A DNA stretch of 60,805 nt from Sphingomonas sp. PL-96 (GTDB lineage: Bacteria > Pseudomonadota > Alphaproteobacteria > Sphingomonadales > Sphingomonadaceae). Within the stretch, counting starts at the first letter, position 1. Each line of letters begins with the position of its first letter. The DNA lies in contig NZ_JAJFET010000013.1 of NCBI RefSeq assembly GCF_020707215.1, positions 1 to 60,805 of the forward strand, in the 5' to 3' direction. The notes beneath the pieces were generated by a model that saw only the letters and a program-made list of their open reading frames with translations, was not told the origin of the DNA and made no database searches. Of the stretch, positions 37,039 to 45,028 are shown piece after piece. A program made the position numbers and the translations under genes.

Positions 37039-37440
37039 CTATGTGTCGGTCGCAGCCGGGCGAGAGGGGGCGTCGGGAAGTCGGCGCAGTCGAAGGCTGG
37101 CGCGTAAGCCGCCCTCGCGGCGGTTCTCCAACTCCAGAGAGCCTCCGAACCGGTGCGCAAGCGCCTGGACGATCGACAGACCTAGTCCAACACCGCCCGT
37201 GTGACGAGCGCGCGATGTCTCCAGCCGTCGAAATGGCTTGGGCAGACTTGCCAGATGCTCGTCAGGGACACCCGCCCAGAGTCTTCGATATTCACGACCA
37301 GTTCCTCGCCGCGGGGGGGGGGTAGTGTCACCCGCGCGACGTTACCGCCGTATCGGAGCGCATTATCGATGAGGTTCTCGATCATCCGCTGAAGCGCGAC
37401 CGCCGTTATCAGCCCTTGGCACTTCTCGGGCGCGGATTCA
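37039..37440 (-). pseudogene. Histidine-kinase C-terminal relic, frameshifted
   Basis: The minus strand encodes the ATPase end of a sensor kinase: ALQRMIENLIDNALRYGGNV (N box), ELVVNIEDSG (G1), then after a one-base loss near 37281 the frame continues GVPDEHLASLPKPFRRLE, GGVGLGLSIVQALAHRFGGS (G2) and a normal C-terminus ending ATDT-stop at 37039. The G2 box is intact, but the sensor, HAMP and HisKA parts are absent. A run of ten G (37313-37322) lies within the fragment but does not itself break the frame. No response regulator gene is adjacent. Confidence 0.75.
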
Positions 37441-37564
37441 AGGGCGTGAAGCGGATGCTCACCAACATCCTGTGAAATCGTATTCTCATTATAGAAGAGG
37501 CCATGCGCGGTTTGCGGGACGCTGACGATCATGTGACCCGCGCTTCACCTGTGCTCTGCAAAGA

Positions 37565-38167
37565 TCAGCGCTTCGGGATCGACAACATTCGACGCGTCGA
37601 CTGGAGGGCGCTCTCGAACGGATCATGCGTCCGGACGATTTTCGCCATGACGCTTGCGCCTAGCCACTGGTTGTAAAGCGCCGCCGCGACATCCGCGGCG
37701 GGGTCCTCGATGTGCAACGAGCCATCAGCGACGCCCACTTCGAGAGCTGCCGTAAGGCGCGACACGATACCGGCGGTCCCAACCTTGAGGGCAAGGCGCA
37801 TCGGCTCCGACAGATCCGCGACCTCCGCGCCAAGCTTCACCGCCAGGCAACGCCCCTGACAATCAGAGGCCCCTTGGTTCTCCCGCCAGTTGGCGAAATA
37901 CAGCATCAAGCGCTCCGCGGCAGTAAGCCCCGGCTTGCCGAAAATCTGTTCCATCTCGGCCAGATAGTCGTCGAAATAGGTCGCGAGCATGGCTTCGCCG
38001 AAGGCGTCCTTCGAAGGGAAAAAATGGTAGAATGATCCCTTGGGAACACCGGCTGACGAGAGAATCTCGTTGAGACCGACGCCGGAGAAGCCTTTGCGGC
38101 TCATGATCGACTGACCCGAGGTGAGGATTGCGGAACGCGTATCGTGTATCGGTCGAGCTGGTGCCAT
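37565..38167 (-). CDS. TetR-family repressor, NemR-like
   Basis: A 200-residue TetR regulator. The HTH (residues about 10-55) is TRSAILTSGQSIMSRKGFSG followed by VGLNEILSSAGVPKGSFYHF. The ligand domain contains NWRENQGASDCQGRCLAVKL with two cysteines, reminiscent of the redox-active Cys of NemR-type electrophile sensors. The C-terminal part (LYNQWLGASVMAKIVRTHDP) fits the same subgroup. It is divergent from the DJ-1/DUF1330 operon, and three copies of a CTAGAC-n5-GTCTAG-type operator lie between them, so it probably represses both itself and that operon until modified by reactive electrophiles. Confidence 0.86.
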   Translation of the reverse strand: MAPARPIHDTRSAILTSGQSIMSRKGFSGVGLNEILSSAGVPKGSFYHFFPSKDAFGEAMLATYFDDYLAEMEQIFGKPGLTAAERLMLYFANWRENQGASDCQGRCLAVKLGAEVADLSEPMRLALKVGTAGIVSRLTAALEVGVADGSLHIEDPAADVAAALYNQWLGASVMAKIVRTHDPFESALQSTRRMLSIPKR

Positions 38168-38187
38168 ATTAGAAGTTTAGGATCATA

Positions 38188-38202
38188 TAGACCGGTCGTC
38201 TA
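38188..38202. promoter_or_regulatory. NemR-like operator, copy 1 (TetR-proximal)
   Basis: TAGACCGGTCGTCTA, 21 bp upstream of the repressor ATG. It is the exact reverse complement of copy 2. The arms TAGAC/GTCTA form the dyad, as in the NemR box of E. coli (TAGACC...GGTCTA). Probable autoregulation site. Confidence 0.72.
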
Positions 38203-38298
38203 GTGGCGCGCCGTACTTTTTAATGCGCGCGTTAGGTGCTCAGTCAGGGTAGCAGCAGCGAAGCTCGCCAACCGGAAGGAAAAAGTGCGACCTCGTAC

Positions 38299-38313
38299 TA
38301 GACGACCGGTCTA
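38299..38313. promoter_or_regulatory. NemR-like operator, copy 2
   Basis: TAGACGACCGGTCTA, extended to the 17-bp CTAGACGACCGGTCTAG at 38298-38314 with perfect 6-bp arms. It lies 111 bp (start to start) from copy 1, in the opposite orientation. Confidence 0.72.
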
Positions 38314-38391
38314 GCAAGTGCTACATCCCTTTCATCGGTTGATTGGCGAGGCCTTGATTCGAGCAAGTCTCTGGCACTTCCTCGCGCCAGC

Positions 38392-38408
38392 TAGAGCCGA
38401 CCGGTCTA
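38392..38408. promoter_or_regulatory. NemR-like operator, variant copy 3 (operon-proximal)
   Basis: TAGAGCCGACCGGTCTA, matching copy 2 in GACCGGTCTA but with a two-base longer centre. It is 27 bp before the ATG of the DJ-1/PfpI gene, where a bound repressor would block transcription start or clearance. Confidence 0.6.
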
Positions 38409-38435
38409 CTCGAATGCGGTGATAGAGGCCGCGAT

Positions 38436-39134
38436 ATGGAGATGAATATGAAGGTTCTGATGGTTCTAACGTCGCATGACAGGCTCGGCGACACGGGTCG
38501 CAAGACCGGCTTCTGGCTGGAAGAGCTGGCGGCCCCCTATTACGCGTTCAAGGACGCGGGCGCTGACATTACGCTCGCCTCTCCGCAGGGCGGCCGCCCG
38601 CCGCTCGATCCGAAGAGCAACGAGCCTGATTTCCAGACTGACGAGACCCGCCGCTTCGAGGCAGATGCGGCCGCGATGAAGCATCTCGGCGAAACCGTCC
38701 TTCTGGCGCAGGTGTCGTCCGGCGATTTCGATACGGTGTTCTATCCCGGCGGCCACGGTCCTCTGTGGGATCTGGCCGAGGACAAAACGTCGATCGCGCT
38801 GATCGAAAGCTTCATCGGCGCCGACAAGCCTGCGGCGTTCGTTTGCCACGCGCCTGGCGCCCTGCGCCATGTGAAGGGTGCCGACGGTCGCCCGTTGGTC
38901 GACGGCAAGCGCGTGACAGGCTTTACCAACACCGAGGAAGAGGGTGTCGGCCTCACCGAAGTCGTGCCTTTCCTTGTCGAGGACGAGCTGAAGGCCAAGG
39001 GCGGCATCTTCTCGCGCGGCCCGGATTGGGGATCGTATGTCGTGCAGGACGGACTGCTGATCACCGGCCAGAACCCGGGATCTTCTGCCGCGACCGCGCG
39101 GGCACTGCTGGACGCCGTGCGGGTAGCCGCGTGA
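38436..39134 (+). CDS. DJ-1/PfpI-family protein (class I glutamine amidotransferase-like, Hsp31/glyoxalase III type)
   Basis: A 232-residue protein. It has TSHDRLGDTGRKTGFWLEEL with the family Glu, FDTVFYPGGHGPLWDLAEDK, the nucleophile elbow Cys in AAFVCHAPGALRHV, and FTNTEEEGVGLTEVVPFLVE, all typical of the HchA/Hsp31-related branch. Such proteins detoxify methylglyoxal or repair glycated proteins, and in several bacteria are induced by reactive aldehydes, which fits the NemR-like repressor opposite. ATG 38448 (MKVLMVLTSHD) is a possible shorter start. The next gene overlaps its stop. Confidence 0.87.
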   Translation: MEMNMKVLMVLTSHDRLGDTGRKTGFWLEELAAPYYAFKDAGADITLASPQGGRPPLDPKSNEPDFQTDETRRFEADAAAMKHLGETVLLAQVSSGDFDTVFYPGGHGPLWDLAEDKTSIALIESFIGADKPAAFVCHAPGALRHVKGADGRPLVDGKRVTGFTNTEEEGVGLTEVVPFLVEDELKAKGGIFSRGPDWGSYVVQDGLLITGQNPGSSAATARALLDAVRVAA

Positions 39135-39445
39135 CAGCGTACGTCGTCCTTGTTCGCGAACGGACGACCGATCCCGATGCGCTAGTGCGTTATCGGGATC
39201 GGGCGCCGCTTGCGCGGGAGAAGCATCCCCTCGAGCCGATCGCCTTTTATGGGCCGCACGAGATTCTGGAAGGTGACGAGGTTGAGGGGGTCGCGATCCT
39301 GAGCTTCCCATCGATGGCGGCGGCACGGGCGTGGTATCTCAGTCCCGAGTATCAGGCGGCGCTATCCCACCGGAAGCAGGGTAGCGTTTCGCGCGTCATA
39401 CTCGTCTCCGGCGCAGACGAACCTGACACGATGGATGGCGCATAG
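39131..39445 (+). CDS. DUF1330-family protein
   Basis: A 104-residue small alpha/beta (dimeric ferredoxin-like) protein of the DUF1330 family, recognised from AYVVLVRERTTDPDALVRYR, EGVAILSFPSMAAARAWYLS and PEYQAALSHRKQGSVSRVIL. It starts at GTG 39131, overlapping the stop of the DJ-1/PfpI gene (GTGA), so it is co-translated and should share the NemR-like control. The function of the family is unknown; related folds act as small monooxygenases or isomerases. Confidence 0.85.
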   Translation: MTAYVVLVRERTTDPDALVRYRDRAPLAREKHPLEPIAFYGPHEILEGDEVEGVAILSFPSMAAARAWYLSPEYQAALSHRKQGSVSRVILVSGADEPDTMDGA

Positions 39446-39541
39446 TCGCGGCAGAATAGCAGGGCTGTTGCGCTGGCTCCGGCGGGCCCTGACCTCGCAG
39501 CCGCTCTACGCAATAGAGATCGAAGCGTTGTTGATGACAAT

Positions 39542-39558
39542 CGATGCGATACGCATCG
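39542..39558. promoter_or_regulatory. Perfect 17-bp palindrome CGATGCG-ATA-CGCATCG
   Basis: Two 7-base arms around a 3-base centre, in the 264-bp gap before the Old Yellow Enzyme gene (about 150 bp upstream of its ATG). The symmetry suggests an operator for an unlinked regulator. It differs from the three NemR-like sites. It is not followed by a T-run, so a terminator is less likely. Confidence 0.45.
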
Positions 39559-39709
39559 GAGTATCGGTGACTGTTCGCTCGCGCCCGACCTGATCCGCCG
39601 CGCAGCCCTGCTGCGGGCTGCTGGCGGTCGGTCCACCTCAATGCACTGCCCTCACGCGACGACGGTGACGCGCGTGCTGACGGATCAGGGCAGAACACGG
39701 GAACTACAG

Positions 39710-40894
39710 ATGAAAGACGGCCTCCTTCTGACCTCCGCCCGGCTGGGACGGCACACTCTGCGGAATCGCATCGTTCTTCCTCCGCTTACGCGGCAACGGG
39801 CGGCGCAGCCTGGCAACGTGCCCACCGAGCTGATGGCGCGCTATTACGCGCAGCGAGCAAGCGCAGGGTTCATGGTGACCGAAGGCGCGCAAGTCGAACC
39901 CCGAGGTCAGGGTTACGCCTGGACGCCAGGTATCTACAGCAAGGCTCAAGCCATCGGCTGGCGCAAGGTGACCGATGCCGTTCATGCGCGGGGCGGCGTC
40001 ATCTTCGCGCAGCTCTGGCATGTAGGCCGTGTTTCGCACACGGCACTCCAGCCAGACGGCGGCGCGCCGGTCGCCCCATCACCCGTGCCCGCTCAGGGCG
40101 TCAAGGCATTCATCGAGACGGCCCCTGGAGTCGGCACTTTGGTCGAACCGTCCGCCCCGCGCGCGCTTGCCATAAGCGAGATCTGCGAGTTGGTCGGCGC
40201 CTATGCCAGGTCGGCGCGTCTCGCCATCGACGCCGGTTTCGACGGGGTCGAGATCCATGCCGCCAACGGCTACCTCGTCAACCAGTTTATCTCGGTGCAT
40301 GCCAATCAGCGGGATGACGAGTATGGCGGGACGCTGGAAAACCGCCTGCGCTTCCTGGCCGAAATCGTCGCCGCGGTATCCGCCGAGGTCGGGCCGGATC
40401 GATTGGGAGTGCGGCTCACACCGCTCTTCGAAACGACCGATCAGGATCGCGTCTATATCGGCCTCGTCGAGGCCGATCCGGACGAGACCTACATCGCGGC
40501 GATCAATCTTCTTGAAGCTGCGGGCATCGCCTATGTGTCCATCGCCGAGGCAGACTGGGACAATGCGCCGGATCTACCGCTAACGTTCCGGACGGCGGTG
40601 CGATCGGCGTTCACCGGCCGGATCATCTATGCCGGTCGCTACACGGCGGTGCGTGCAGAGGCCTTGCTGGCTACAGGCCTCGCGGACTTGGTCGCATTCG
40701 GCCGCCCCTACATCGCCAATCCAGATATGGTCGAGCGGATCGCAAACGGTTGGCCGCTCAATCCGCTGAGGCCCGAGACCATCTACGGCGGGGGCGAGGA
40801 AGGCCTCATCGACTACCCGACTTATGGCGCGAGCCCGACCGATCCGACAGCGCGGCGAGCCGCTTCTTTGCTGGCTTCGCACGTGGCCGGCTGA
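39710..40894 (+). CDS. Old Yellow Enzyme family flavin ene-reductase, NemA-like
   Basis: A 394-residue FMN TIM-barrel oxidoreductase. The start at 39710 (MKDGLLLTSARLGRHTLRNR) matches the family; an upstream ATG at 39641 adds a non-conserved leader. Motifs are RIVLPPLTRQRA, ARYYAQRASAGFMVTEGAQV, FAQLWHVGRVSH, FDGVEIHAANGYLVNQFIS (substrate-binding His/Asn pair), RDDEYGGTLENRLRF and YAGRYTAVRAEALLATGLAD. Such enzymes reduce activated C=C bonds of enals, maleimides and nitro compounds. It follows the NemR-like operon and is 36 bp before an SDR gene, fitting an electrophile-detoxification cluster. Confidence 0.92.
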   Translation: MKDGLLLTSARLGRHTLRNRIVLPPLTRQRAAQPGNVPTELMARYYAQRASAGFMVTEGAQVEPRGQGYAWTPGIYSKAQAIGWRKVTDAVHARGGVIFAQLWHVGRVSHTALQPDGGAPVAPSPVPAQGVKAFIETAPGVGTLVEPSAPRALAISEICELVGAYARSARLAIDAGFDGVEIHAANGYLVNQFISVHANQRDDEYGGTLENRLRFLAEIVAAVSAEVGPDRLGVRLTPLFETTDQDRVYIGLVEADPDETYIAAINLLEAAGIAYVSIAEADWDNAPDLPLTFRTAVRSAFTGRIIYAGRYTAVRAEALLATGLADLVAFGRPYIANPDMVERIANGWPLNPLRPETIYGGGEEGLIDYPTYGASPTDPTARRAASLLASHVAG

Positions 40895-40930
40895 CGCATC
40901 AACCAGACACAAACGGACGGAACAGGACAC

Positions 40931-41671
40931 ATGACTGAAGGTATCGAGGGAAAGGTGGTGCTGATCACCGGGGGTAGCACGGGGATCGGTGCGGAGGCGG
41001 CGCGGCTGCTGGCGTCGCGCGGCGCCAAGGTCGCGATCGCGGCGCGACGCAAGGACCGGCTCGAGGAAGTGGCCGCCGAGATTGCATCGAGAGGCGGAGC
41101 CGCAACTGCCTATGCGCTGGACGTCACGCGCAAGCAAGATGTCGAGGGGGCGGTCGCCGCCGTCGTCGCCGATCTGGGGCGGGTCGATGTGCTGGTAAAC
41201 AATGCCGGCTTGATGCCCATCCGACCAATGTCGGAGGTCAACACCGATGAGTGGGACGCCATGATCGACGTCAACCTCAAGGGCACGCTCTACGGGATCG
41301 CGGCCGTGCTTCCACGCTTCCTGGCACAAGGTGGCGGACACATCATCAATCTCAGCTCGGTCGCCGGCATCAAGGTCTTTGCGCCGGGCGGCACGGTCTA
41401 CTCGGGAACCAAGTTTGCTGTCAGCGCGATCTCGGAAGGGTTGCGGCAAGAGGTCGGCGACAAAGTAAGGGTGACGTCGATCGAGCCGGGAGCTGTCGAA
41501 AGCGACCTGAAATACGGGACGACAGGGATGGCAGCCGACACCGTGATGGACTTTTACAGGCAGGCGATCCCGGCGAGCGCCGTCGCACGCGCTATCGCGT
41601 TCGCCATCGAGCAACCGGCTGAAGTCGATGTCAATGCCATCGTTATCCGGCCAACCAGCCAGCAGTTCTGA
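40931..41671 (+). CDS. SDR-family oxidoreductase
   Basis: A 246-residue short-chain dehydrogenase. Features are the cofactor loop TGGSTGIG, the NADP-favouring AARRKDRL, LVNNAGLMPIRPMSEV, catalytic Ser in INLSSVAGIKVF, Tyr/Lys in YSGTKFAVSAI, and a C-terminus (VNAIVIRPTSQQF) typical of the YdfG/NADP-serine-dehydrogenase-like branch. It lies 36 bp after the Old Yellow Enzyme gene in the same direction and probably shares its transcript. A role in reducing aldehydes or ketones is plausible, but the substrate is not determined. Confidence 0.87.
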   Translation: MTEGIEGKVVLITGGSTGIGAEAARLLASRGAKVAIAARRKDRLEEVAAEIASRGGAATAYALDVTRKQDVEGAVAAVVADLGRVDVLVNNAGLMPIRPMSEVNTDEWDAMIDVNLKGTLYGIAAVLPRFLAQGGGHIINLSSVAGIKVFAPGGTVYSGTKFAVSAISEGLRQEVGDKVRVTSIEPGAVESDLKYGTTGMAADTVMDFYRQAIPASAVARAIAFAIEQPAEVDVNAIVIRPTSQQF

Positions 41672-41731
41672 TCAGGCCCGACCGCGGGCGCCGACACCGC
41701 TTCGCTGTCGAGGCACACCGAAAGTGAAACC

Positions 41732-41875
41732 ATGCAAATTTCGATTTCCGAAACGCTGAAAGCCGATGGCTGGATGCGGCAGACCAATGCGATCGGAGGT
41801 GTCTGGCGCGGCTCCGCGGAGGGTGCGACCCTCGAGGTCACGGACCCCGCATCCGGCGACGTGATCGGCTCGATT
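41732..41875 (+). pseudogene. N-terminal relic of an aldehyde dehydrogenase (succinate-semialdehyde dehydrogenase type)
   Basis: The first 48 codons read as the N-terminus of an NAD(P) aldehyde dehydrogenase: GWMRQTNAIGGVWRGSAEGA followed by TLEVTDPASGDVIGSI. This matches the ING-x-W and V-x-NP/DPA-x-GE-x-I pattern of GabD-like enzymes. After about 41875 the similarity stops, and the frame runs on unrelated into the next gene. More than 400 codons of the enzyme are missing, so this is a truncated remnant marking a deletion or insertion junction. Confidence 0.65.
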
Positions 41876-41995
41876 GCCTGGAGCACGGACCTGGAGCATG
41901 ACATAAGATGGACGCACAGGACCATAACCGGTTTTTGCTGCGCTGCGAGAGATGACATGATAGAACGTCGCATGTCTGACACGATGGAGCGGTGG

Positions 41996-43204
41996 ATGGG
42001 AATGCGACGGCGTACGGTCATCGGAGGGGCGGTAGCGGTGGCCGCTACCATGTCGGCTGGCGGGCTTGCCGCCACCCCCAGAAAGCGGGTGGGGGTCGTT
42101 GGTGGCGGCATTATCGGGGCCTCGGTCGCGTTCCAGCTCGCCCGAGCCGGTGCCGACGTATTCCTGTTCGAGAAGGAGCGCCCGGCCGCAGGCGCGACGC
42201 AGGCGTCGGTCGCCTGGATCAATCCGGTGGTGAACGACGCTACCTACATGCGCCTTCGCCTGGAAAGCATGGCGGCGTGGCTCGAGGACGATCGTGTCCT
42301 CGGGTTGCAGGCGGTCTGGGGTGGTTCGGTAAGCTGGGCCTATGCGGACAAGGAGAAGGCGCTTCGCGCCAAGGCCGAGGTGCTTCAGGGCACCGACGAC
42401 CCGCCGCGCACCCTTTCGGCCGGACAGATCCGGCAGACGTGCCCGGGTGTGAACCCCGGCGACGGCGTGGCGTTCGCGTTCCAGTCGCACAAGGACGGGC
42501 ACGTCGATCCCGTCCACGCGACCGAACGCTATCTGGCTGCCGCAGCCGCCGCGGGCGCGAAAATCCTCTATCCATGCGAGGTCACGAAGATCCTCCTGAC
42601 TGGGAGCCGAGTGACGGGAGTCCGGACCAGCAAGGGAGACTTCCCGCTCGACATGCTGGTCAGCGCGACGGGGACCGACACCCCCCACATCATGGCGATG
42701 GCGGGGAAGCAGTTGCAGCTTGCCCACAAGCCCGGCCTCGTCATCCACACCGACGCCCAGCCGGTCGTCACCGACAAGGTATTCGAGGCATCGAGCCTCA
42801 TCGAGTTCAAGCAATATGCGGACGGCCGCTTCCTCACGAGCTTCACCGGCGGCCCGCCCGATCTTCCCGTGCATGCCGAAGTGCTCAAGCGGCAGATGCA
42901 GCATCCCAGCGAGGAGCTCCGGCAGTTCCACGGCCAGATGCTGATCGCCCGCACGGCCGAATACATCCCGGCGATCGGAAACGCCCAGCCCGTGAAGATC
43001 CTGGTCGGTTTCCGGCCCTATCCGCTCGACAATCGCCCGATATGCGGCCCGGTGCCGGGGGTGGAGGGCCTCTATACCATCGTGACCCATAGCGGGATCA
43101 CCCTCGCGCCCATTCTCGGCAGATATGCCGCGCAGGAGATCGCGACCGGCAGGCAGGCGCCGTCGCTCGCTCCCTACCGGCCGAGCCGTTACATCGCGGC
43201 GTGA
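41996..43204 (+). CDS. Tat-exported FAD-dependent amino-acid oxidase/dehydrogenase-like protein (DAO family)
   Basis: A 402-residue flavoprotein. The twin-arginine signal (MRRRTVIGGAVAVAATMSAG) comes just before the dinucleotide-binding motif RVGVVGGGIIGASVAFQLA with FLFEKE. Later DAO-family parts are WGGSVSWAYADKEKALRAK, VDPVHATERYLAAAAAAGA, VLVSATGTDT-like LVSATGTDTPHIMAMAGK, and VGFRPYPLDNRPICGPVPGV near the C-terminus. The whole frame is open from 41732, but the Tat signal and GGAG ribosome binding site put the start at 41996 (or 42002). It likely oxidises an amino acid or N-substituted glycine outside the cytoplasm, passing electrons to a carrier such as the cytochrome encoded 1 kb away. 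Confidence 0.82.
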   Translation: MGMRRRTVIGGAVAVAATMSAGGLAATPRKRVGVVGGGIIGASVAFQLARAGADVFLFEKERPAAGATQASVAWINPVVNDATYMRLRLESMAAWLEDDRVLGLQAVWGGSVSWAYADKEKALRAKAEVLQGTDDPPRTLSAGQIRQTCPGVNPGDGVAFAFQSHKDGHVDPVHATERYLAAAAAAGAKILYPCEVTKILLTGSRVTGVRTSKGDFPLDMLVSATGTDTPHIMAMAGKQLQLAHKPGLVIHTDAQPVVTDKVFEASSLIEFKQYADGRFLTSFTGGPPDLPVHAEVLKRQMQHPSEELRQFHGQMLIARTAEYIPAIGNAQPVKILVGFRPYPLDNRPICGPVPGVEGLYTIVTHSGITLAPILGRYAAQEIATGRQAPSLAPYRPSRYIAA

Positions 43205-43299
43205 GCGTTCGGACCGGTGCCTGCCGCGCGGTTTCGCTGCGGCTGGCGCCGGTCCCGCCGATCGCGCGCGCCGATCGAATCCCATCGGAAAGCTCGGAC

Positions 43300-44190
43300 G
43301 TGAATTTCCGCCAGCTCGAGATCTATCGTGCGCTCATGATCGGCGGTTCCGCTTCGCGGGCGGCCGATCTGCTGGGCATCAGCCAACCGGCGGTCAGTCG
43401 CGCGGTCGCCGACCTCGAGCACCGCGTCGGCTTTCCCCTGTTCGACCGGATCAAGGGACGGCTGATCCCGACTCCCGAAGGAGAGCTGTTCTTCAAGGAC
43501 GTCCACAGCTCCTTCCTCGGTCTGGACCATCTGCGCGCCTCGGCGGCGCGTATTCGCGACTTCGGGTCGGGCAACCTCAAGATCGCCAGCCTGGCGGCGC
43601 TCGGTTCGACGGTTGTCCCTCGCGCGGTGCGCCGCTTCCGCGATGCCAATCCGAAGGTCAGCCTGACGCTTCAGATCCTATCGTCGGCGGGCGTTCGCGA
43701 CCATGTCGTCAACAAGGGCTTCGATATCGGGCTCGCCGCCGACGAGGTCGATCTCTCCGGCGTCGACCATAGCATCCTCTACAGCGTGCGGGCGGTCTGC
43801 GTCCTCCCGCCGGACCATCCGCTCGCCAGTCGAGCCGTGATCCGTCCAGAGGACTTGCATGACATTCCGTTCCTGGCGCTGGCGCCGGAGGACCGCGCCC
43901 GAATGCGCATCAACGAGGGCTTCGATGCTGCAGGGGTAGAACCGCACGTCATCATGGAAACGCCTGCGTCGCTGACGATCTGCGCGCTCGCGCTGCAGGG
44001 GGTGGGCGTGGGGCTGGTTAATCCCGTCGCGACCGACGGTTTCGAGCAGCGCGGCCTGGTCATCCGACCGTACGAACCACCCGTCTACTTCAAGGCGTAC
44101 ATGTTGTTCCGTCCCGACGCGCAACGCGCCCAGCTCGTGCGGGAGTTCGCTGCCGCCTTGAACGATACGCTTCGCGCCGGCCGCTCCTGA
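43300..44190 (+). CDS. LysR-family regulator (OccR/NocR-like)
   Basis: A 296-residue LysR protein. Start GTG 43300 (VNFRQLEIYRALMIGGSASR) gives the normal family length; the frame is open back to 43201. The HTH continues AADLLGISQPAVSRAVADLE with LFDRIKGRLIPTPEG. The effector domain shows LKIASLAALGSTVVPRAV, FDIGLAADEVDLSG and GVGVGLVNPVA. The NFRQLE-x-Y start and the context of amino-acid metabolism suggest the opine/amino-acid-responsive branch. It lies 95 bp after the flavoprotein gene and may control the flavoprotein-cytochrome-RidA-PLP set. Confidence 0.87.
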   Translation: MNFRQLEIYRALMIGGSASRAADLLGISQPAVSRAVADLEHRVGFPLFDRIKGRLIPTPEGELFFKDVHSSFLGLDHLRASAARIRDFGSGNLKIASLAALGSTVVPRAVRRFRDANPKVSLTLQILSSAGVRDHVVNKGFDIGLAADEVDLSGVDHSILYSVRAVCVLPPDHPLASRAVIRPEDLHDIPFLALAPEDRARMRINEGFDAAGVEPHVIMETPASLTICALALQGVGVGLVNPVATDGFEQRGLVIRPYEPPVYFKAYMLFRPDAQRAQLVREFAAALNDTLRAGRS

Positions 44191-44292
44191 GGTTGCGGCG
44201 AGGCTACGACTGCGCGGTTCGGCCGAACCGGGCCCCATCGTGACTTGGCTCGGGTCGACCGGGCGCTCGCATCGGTGGGGCGCCCGATCGTG

Positions 44293-44667
44293 TCAGCGGC
44301 TGGACCGGGACAGATAGGCGATGATCTTTTGCCGCTCCTCGGCGCTCGGCACCGTGGTGAACATCCTCGTGCCGGGTACGACTGCGCCCGGGCGGGTCAG
44401 CCACCGGTCGAGCGTGGCCGCGTCCCAGCGCAGGCTGCTCTTCTTGAGGGCGGGCGAGTAGGGGTATGCCGTGCGGGCCGCCTTCTCCCCCACGACACCG
44501 TGCAGGTTCGGACCCATGGCCGATCGCTGGCCTGGGCGGTCAGCATGACAGGAACTGCACCGCCGCTTGAACAGCGCCGCTCCCTCCGCGCTGCCGCTTT
44601 GCGCGGCGGCCGGGACGGCGATCGTGATCGCGAAGGCGGCAAGCAGCGCGGCAGACGAACGATGCAT
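44293..44667 (-). CDS. Periplasmic c-type cytochrome, class I
   Basis: A 124-residue protein. The start at ATG 44667 has GGAG seven bases upstream; the signal peptide (AALLAAFAITIAVPAAAQ) precedes a single haem-binding motif CSSCH. MGPNLHGVVG, YSPALKKSSLRWDAATLDRW and the axial Met in VPGTRMFTTVPS are the other cytochrome c2/c550 signatures. It is transcribed leftwards, opposite to RidA. It could take electrons from the exported flavoprotein and pass them to the respiratory chain; this link is inference from proximity. Confidence 0.9.
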   Translation of the reverse strand: MHRSSAALLAAFAITIAVPAAAQSGSAEGAALFKRRCSSCHADRPGQRSAMGPNLHGVVGEKAARTAYPYSPALKKSSLRWDAATLDRWLTRPGAVVPGTRMFTTVPSAEERQKIIAYLSRSSR

Positions 44668-45028
44668 CAACTTCTCCGTTGTTGGCGAGCCGACAGCGCC
44701 AGGAACCTCAGTTGCGTCCCAGCGACCTTGCTTCGCGCGTCGTGCCGGCGCTCGGCGCAACGCGGGTTCTGGACGCGCGCTGCCACGCCGGCAATTGCCG
44801 ATCGCTTTACGCTCCATGCGTGGAGGTCATGGGAGCCCAGACGCGCACGCCCCCGACGCCCTCATAAGCTCGACGCATCGAGCTGTGTCGGTTGGGCAAT
44901 TGAAGGGGCCACTTCGATCCGCCAAGCTGCATGGCGACAATCACAAGAGCGCGGGGCGACATCAAGGTGGCGATGATATACCGTATGGCTCGCCCACGGC
45001 GAAATCGCGCGGCGGATCGGGTGGGCGC
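44668..45028. promoter_or_regulatory. Divergent region between cytochrome c and RidA genes
   Basis: A 361-bp interval with no supportable gene; open frames through it are Arg-rich noise. Promoters for both directions should lie here. No operator or riboswitch was recognised. Confidence 0.4.

Noticed and set aside
39446..39600. Palindrome at 39542 as a transcription terminator
   Set aside because: Seven-base arms with no T-run; the 3-nt centre suits a protein-binding dyad better than an RNA hairpin.
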